Shown piece by piece: positions 60,230-64,000 of a stretch of 64,000 nucleotides of DNA (within the stretch, counting starts at the first letter, position 1; every line of letters begins with the position of its first letter). The notes beneath the pieces are model-generated. The model was given only the letters and a program-made list of their open reading frames with translations. It was not told where the DNA came from and did not search any database. The translations under genes were made by a program, and so were the position numbers. The DNA is taken from assembly GCF_048564905.1 (NCBI RefSeq), contig NC_132998.1, positions 14,165,984-14,229,983 on the forward strand, written 5' to 3'. This stretch comes from Vicugna pacos. Taxonomy: Eukaryota > Chordata > Mammalia > Artiodactyla > Camelidae.

Positions 60230-60483
60230 GAGCGAGGGATAAATTAGGAGTTTGGAATGAACAGATACATACTACTATATATAAAATAGATGAACAACAA
60301 GGACCTGCTGTATAGCACAGGAAACTGTATTCATCATCTTGTAATAAGCAATAACAGAAAAGAATCTGAAAATTTATGTGTGTGTATATATATATACATA
60401 GGTATATATATGTATAACTGAATTGCTTTGTTGTACACCTGAAATTAACACTGTAAATCACCCAATAAAAAAATTAAAAAAAA
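60230..60483 (+). mobile_element. Short L1 3' tail, sense, with perfect target duplication
   Basis: About 254 bp of cetartiodactyl-type L1 3' end: GACCTGCTGTATAGCACAGG, a (TG/TA)-rich piece, GTTGTACACCTGAAATTAAC and a poly(A) tail. AGTTGGAAACAAACTG occurs exactly at 60214-60229 and again at 60484-60499, a perfect 16-bp target duplication. It starts about 75 bp after RPAP3 exon 60054-60155. Confidence 0.93.
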
Positions 60484-60819
60484 AGTTGGAAACAAACTGT
60501 TGAATTGATAAACTCTTAAAAGAAATGTTGGAATTTCTTCCTAGGGCCATTTTTAGAATCTTTAAAAAATATTTCTTAGGAATATTGATGTAATAAAATT
60601 GGGGAAAATTGAGCTGTTCAGAGTTCTGGGATTACTTTTTAAAGTGACTTAATTTAACACTATAAATATTTCTATATATTTTCTGATTTTAAAGGAATTT
60701 GAAATAGTTTTGCATTTTGTAGTAATCAAATACTTTTTATTTCTGTTACTATTTTTATTTGAGATATCCTGTGTTGGGTTAGGTTGATCTAAAATTAGCA
60801 CTTTTGCAAAAATCTGATA

Positions 60820-61295
60820 CAGGCATTCCTTGTTTTATTGTCTTCGCAGATACTGCGTTTTTTATAGATCAAAGATTTGTGGCAACTCTATGTTGAGAAA
60901 GTCTGTTGGCACCATTTTTCCAATAGCATTTGCTTACTTAGTGTCTTCGTGTCACATTTTGCTAATTCTGACAATATTTCAAACTTCTTCATTAATATCA
61001 TTCGTTATAGTGATCTGTAGTCAGTGAACTTTGTTAGTATTGCAGAAAAGATGAAAGGTTCAGAAGATGGTTAGCCTTTTTTTGCAATAAAGTATTTTTT
61101 AATTAACGTATGTATTTTTTTAAGACAATGCTATTGCACACTTAATAGAAAACAGTATAGTGTAAACATAACTTTTTTTAAAACATAACTTTTATATTTA
61201 CTGGGAAACCAAAAATTTATGACTTGCTTTATTGCGATATTCACTTTATTGTGGTGGTCTGTAACTGAACCTGCAGTATCTGTGAGGTATGCCTG
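60820..61295. mobile_element. TIR DNA transposon, 476 bp, Tc1/mariner (Tigger-like)
   Basis: The left end CAGGCATTCCTTG and right end CAGGTATGCCTG-type terminus (reverse complement CAGGCATACCTCACAG) form inverted repeats, with TA on both sides (60818-60819, 61296-61297). The inner text GGCACCATTTTTCCAATAGC and GGGAAACCAAAAATTTATGA matches a common mammalian non-autonomous DNA element as I recall it. No transposase is encoded. Confidence 0.75.
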
Positions 61296-61529
61296 TACAG
61301 GCAAAACTATCCTTAAGAATATACACTGCACGCTGGTTTTGGTATGCATACTGTTTGTCATTAAGTCCGGCAAAGTCAGCTTTTTCCAGCGGTATTGAAA
61401 CAGAAAGAGTAGCTGGTAAAATTCAGCAGTTTTATGCTGGAACCTTAAAATTGAATTATTTAAGGAAAATATATATAATGTGACTCAGTAGTAGTTTCTA
61501 ACATTTACATAGTACTATATATAGAAATT

Positions 61530-61745
61530 ATGAAAAATAAAATATATACAGAAAAGTACACAAGACAAATTAAGATTTAAAGAATAATTATGAAGTGAAC
61601 ACCCATGAAACCACCAACCCAGTCAGAAAAATTGAAAAGTATCAGCCTCCAGAAAATCTCCCTGAGTGCCCCTCCCTGATCATGATCCTCTCCCTGCCCT
61701 CAGAATTAACTGTTACCCCTGGATGATGCTTTGAGAAAAATAACA
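61530..61745 (+). repeat. Old L1 3'UTR fragment, sense
   Basis: ATTATGAAGTGAACACCCAT, AACCACCAACCCAGTCAGAA and CTGTTACCCCTGGATGATGC follow an old L1M 3'UTR as I recall it. Confidence 0.65.
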
Positions 61746-62489
61746 ATTTTAGAAGGAAATCAGGGCAGGTATTTTTATTCTCTTTTTAGAAAAGAAGGAG
61801 GTGAGGGAAAGAAAGTGTTAAAAGTGTTTTGCGAAATTTGTATTTCAAGTTAGTAGCAGATAGAGGAATTCTTAGTTTAGTACTTGTCTAGGGTTCTTAT
61901 TCTGACTATTCCTGAGCTTTTCTGAGACAGCGCTTGTTTCACATGCCAGGCATACATCTAGTTGCTTTCATACATTATATTCATTCTTACACATCATATT
62001 CATTTTCTGTTACTCTGTTCTTCACAATAAAGGTGATTAAATGTTTAATTCAGTGTGATTTTAAACTTTTATGTCTTTGTAAAACTTTGTAACAAAAATT
62101 AATTCAAAAGTTAAAAAAAAAGGTGTTTGTCAGACTTTGCTGTTCATAATTATAAAGACATTGCCATGTCGTAGGTCAGATGTCTGCTTATATAATAACA
62201 TCCCATGGCCAGTATACCTGAAACAGCTTTTATAAATCTGTGGGATTCTCATCTCCCTCACTTTAAAAATCAACTTATGTTAATAGTTGTGAAAATGCAG
62301 CATAACTTTGAATCTTTTGCGGCTGGATCTCAAAACAAAATAAAACACCTCCATCAATTAAGAGATCCATTTTGAAACTGATCCAACATAAACAAAATCA
62401 CTGCCCTAGTGGGAAGGGGAAAAAATTGCTGTTTATTTTTGTAATAGGTCTCCATTTTAAAAAATGGACATTATTTTAAAAAATAGAAG

Positions 62490-62655
62490 CTGCAGCTTGG
62501 TATGATGCGTTTAAGAGTCGGTTTGAGCCCCAATTCATAAACTTTAAAATCTTAGGCAAGTTAGCTAATCCCTGTGTGATTCTTACTTTTTCTACTTAAA
62601 TTGAGAATAACTTCCAGGTTAGTTGAGATGAAAGGAAATGATGTCCATTAATGCT
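62490..62655 (+). repeat. MIR SINE, sense, diverged
   Basis: TTTAAGAGTCGGTTTGAGCC, TTAGGCAAGTTAGCTAATCC and GTTGAGATGAAAGGAAATGA match a diverged MIR. Confidence 0.6.
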
Positions 62656-63067
62656 AAGACAGTTTCAGGTGAAAAAAATGTTAATTTCCTTTTCAGCCAC
62701 ATATACGTGAGGCCACCTAGTCACTGACAAAAGTGGCCAGGACATAAAGGGAGGCCCAGGAAGTGGAGAGAAAGTCCTGGGGTTCCTTTATTTAAGTGAG
62801 AGGCTAGGCCTATATCCCATGTTCAAGGACTGGCAGCCCAGAAGGATCTTCTCTAGAAAGAGTATAGGAGAGCAGTAATGGAGATCGGCTGGGGCCTGGG
62901 TTTCCCAGATAGGGTGGTAGTATCTGGAAGTTTTTCCTGATCTCTTAGTCTCTGCTAAAATATTTTATTTTGTATTATTTATTTTCATTTTCCTGTTTTC
63001 CCATATCAAAATTTCACCTTTTTACTTGATCCTTCTCCTTCTCTTTCTCCCTTTCTGTTTATTCTGT

Positions 63068-63180
63068 GTTTATTTTTACTGAAGTATAGTTGATTTACAG
63101 TGTTAATTTCTGTTGTACAGCAGAGTGGTTCATTTATACACATACATATTTCTTTTCATATTATTTTTGTTTATTATTTC
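63068..63180 (-). repeat. L1 3' end, antisense
   Basis: TTACTGAAGTATAGTTGATT, TAATTTCTGTTGTACAGCAG and TTCATTTATACACATACATA are the reversed cetartiodactyl L1 3' end. Only its last 110 bp or so is present. Confidence 0.85.
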
Positions 63181-64000
63181 TCTTTTCTTTTTCTTGAAAT
63201 GGTCATAATAGAGAGCTAAATAAAATGTTATGCTTCAAAATCTTAATTTAAAGGAAGAGATGAATTGATCCTTTCAGATTTTCTTATATCTTTCTGTAGT
63301 GGTATCTTCTGTGTTTTACTCCTGTTACCAGTGTGCAGTCATTCCCCATCCCTCCCAGCCACTATCAGTAGCATTGAGCAGCTCTCAGTACCCTCTGGTC
63401 TACCCTTAACAGAGCTCATCCGTTAGGAAGTTCATTACTTAGGATTATGTTTACACATCTGTTGTCAAAGAAAGGATTTGGTTTTAAATGGGACTGCATT
63501 GATACAATTCAGTAATTATAGTTTTTTTTTTATATTCTGTTCTTTAACACTATTTTTTTTTTAACACTAACACATGTCTGTTCTTGGTCAATGTCTTGAT
63601 AGAAAACTATTACTGGTAATATTTCTCAGCAAAGCAAAAGTTAGCTTAACATGGTTATTCTGTAAGATAGAACTGCTAACAAGATTCTGTTAACAAATTT
63701 TTAATAGCTTTTTTATTTGCATTCATCCAGTAACACTTAGTTGTCACCATTAGGTCTTATCTTAGCTATGCTAATAGAATATGTGGTTTTAACATTGAAT
63801 TTAGCATATAGGTCAAAAGTTTTAATATTTACAACTTTTTGATTTAAAATTCAGCTGTATAGTTGGAATGAACACTTTAGAGTATACTGAAGGAAGTTTC
63901 TTATTAAAAATAAAAGAGTATGACATGTAAACTTAGGAAGAAATTGAAAATGTTTGACACCTGTAATGATTTGAAGTAAATAGTGAGTGCTATTTTATTA

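Larger units (their letters stand above)
60156..64000 (+). other. RPAP3: RPAP3 intron running off the right edge
   Basis: From the donor GTAAGT at 60156 onward I see no further RPAP3 exon; the next expected peptide (PLKKVIIEETGN in human) is not encoded here in any form I can find. The stretch holds an L1 3' tail, a TIR transposon, an old L1 fragment, a MIR and another L1 3' end, listed separately. The rest is AT-rich unique DNA. Confidence 0.75.

Noticed and set aside
1-64000. CRISPR arrays, operons, ribosome binding sites, prophage or bacterial mobile elements
   Set aside because: None is expected or seen; the window is spliced vertebrate nuclear DNA.

Overview
This window is nuclear DNA from a mammal, almost certainly a camelid. 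The mammalian call rests on three recognisable vertebrate genes with consensus splice sites and on many MIR and L2 fossils. The camelid call rests on four copies of a tRNA-derived SINE whose A and B boxes and GGTTCAATCCC-type core I recognise as the camelid (vic-1-like) family, together with cetartiodactyl-type L1 3' ends. All three genes lie on the + strand: RAPGEF3 (EPAC1, 3' part), ENDOU (complete coding region) and RPAP3 (5' part). I recall the same set of neighbours on human chromosome 12q13.

Layout. 1-12475: the last 18 coding exons of RAPGEF3, a cAMP-activated exchange factor for RAP1/RAP2, covering the end of the cyclic-nucleotide-binding region, REM, RA-like and CDC25 domains. One of its introns is of the rare U12 AT-AC type. 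12476-22242: intergenic DNA with MIRs and one solo LTR. 22243-37355: ENDOU, ten coding exons for a secreted 413-residue poly(U)-specific endoribonuclease with two somatomedin-B domains. 37548-40275: an old L1 5' region broken up by a SINE, two solo LTRs and a short L1 3' tail. 41885-42330: CpG island and probable RPAP3 promoter. 44794-60155: eleven coding exons of RPAP3 (residues 1-429), an HSP90/R2TP co-chaperone subunit with two TPR domains. The gene continues past the right edge.

Base composition changes sharply. RAPGEF3 and ENDOU lie in GC-rich DNA with short introns, whereas RPAP3 lies in AT-rich DNA with long, repeat-filled introns. The change falls in the repeat cluster and CpG island between about 37.5 and 43 kb.

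The three genes do not form one pathway: EPAC1 is a cAMP signalling protein, ENDOU a secreted RNase, and RPAP3 an assembly chaperone. The most notable features are the U12 AT-AC intron in RAPGEF3, the tandem three-exon TPR duplication in RPAP3 with identical exon lengths and phases, the symmetric SMB exons of ENDOU, the nested repeat cluster, and a decayed CTAACC-like (telomere-like) stretch in ENDOU intron 1. I found no clearly new biological system. Family names for repeats come from memory of consensus sequences and were not checked by a search.
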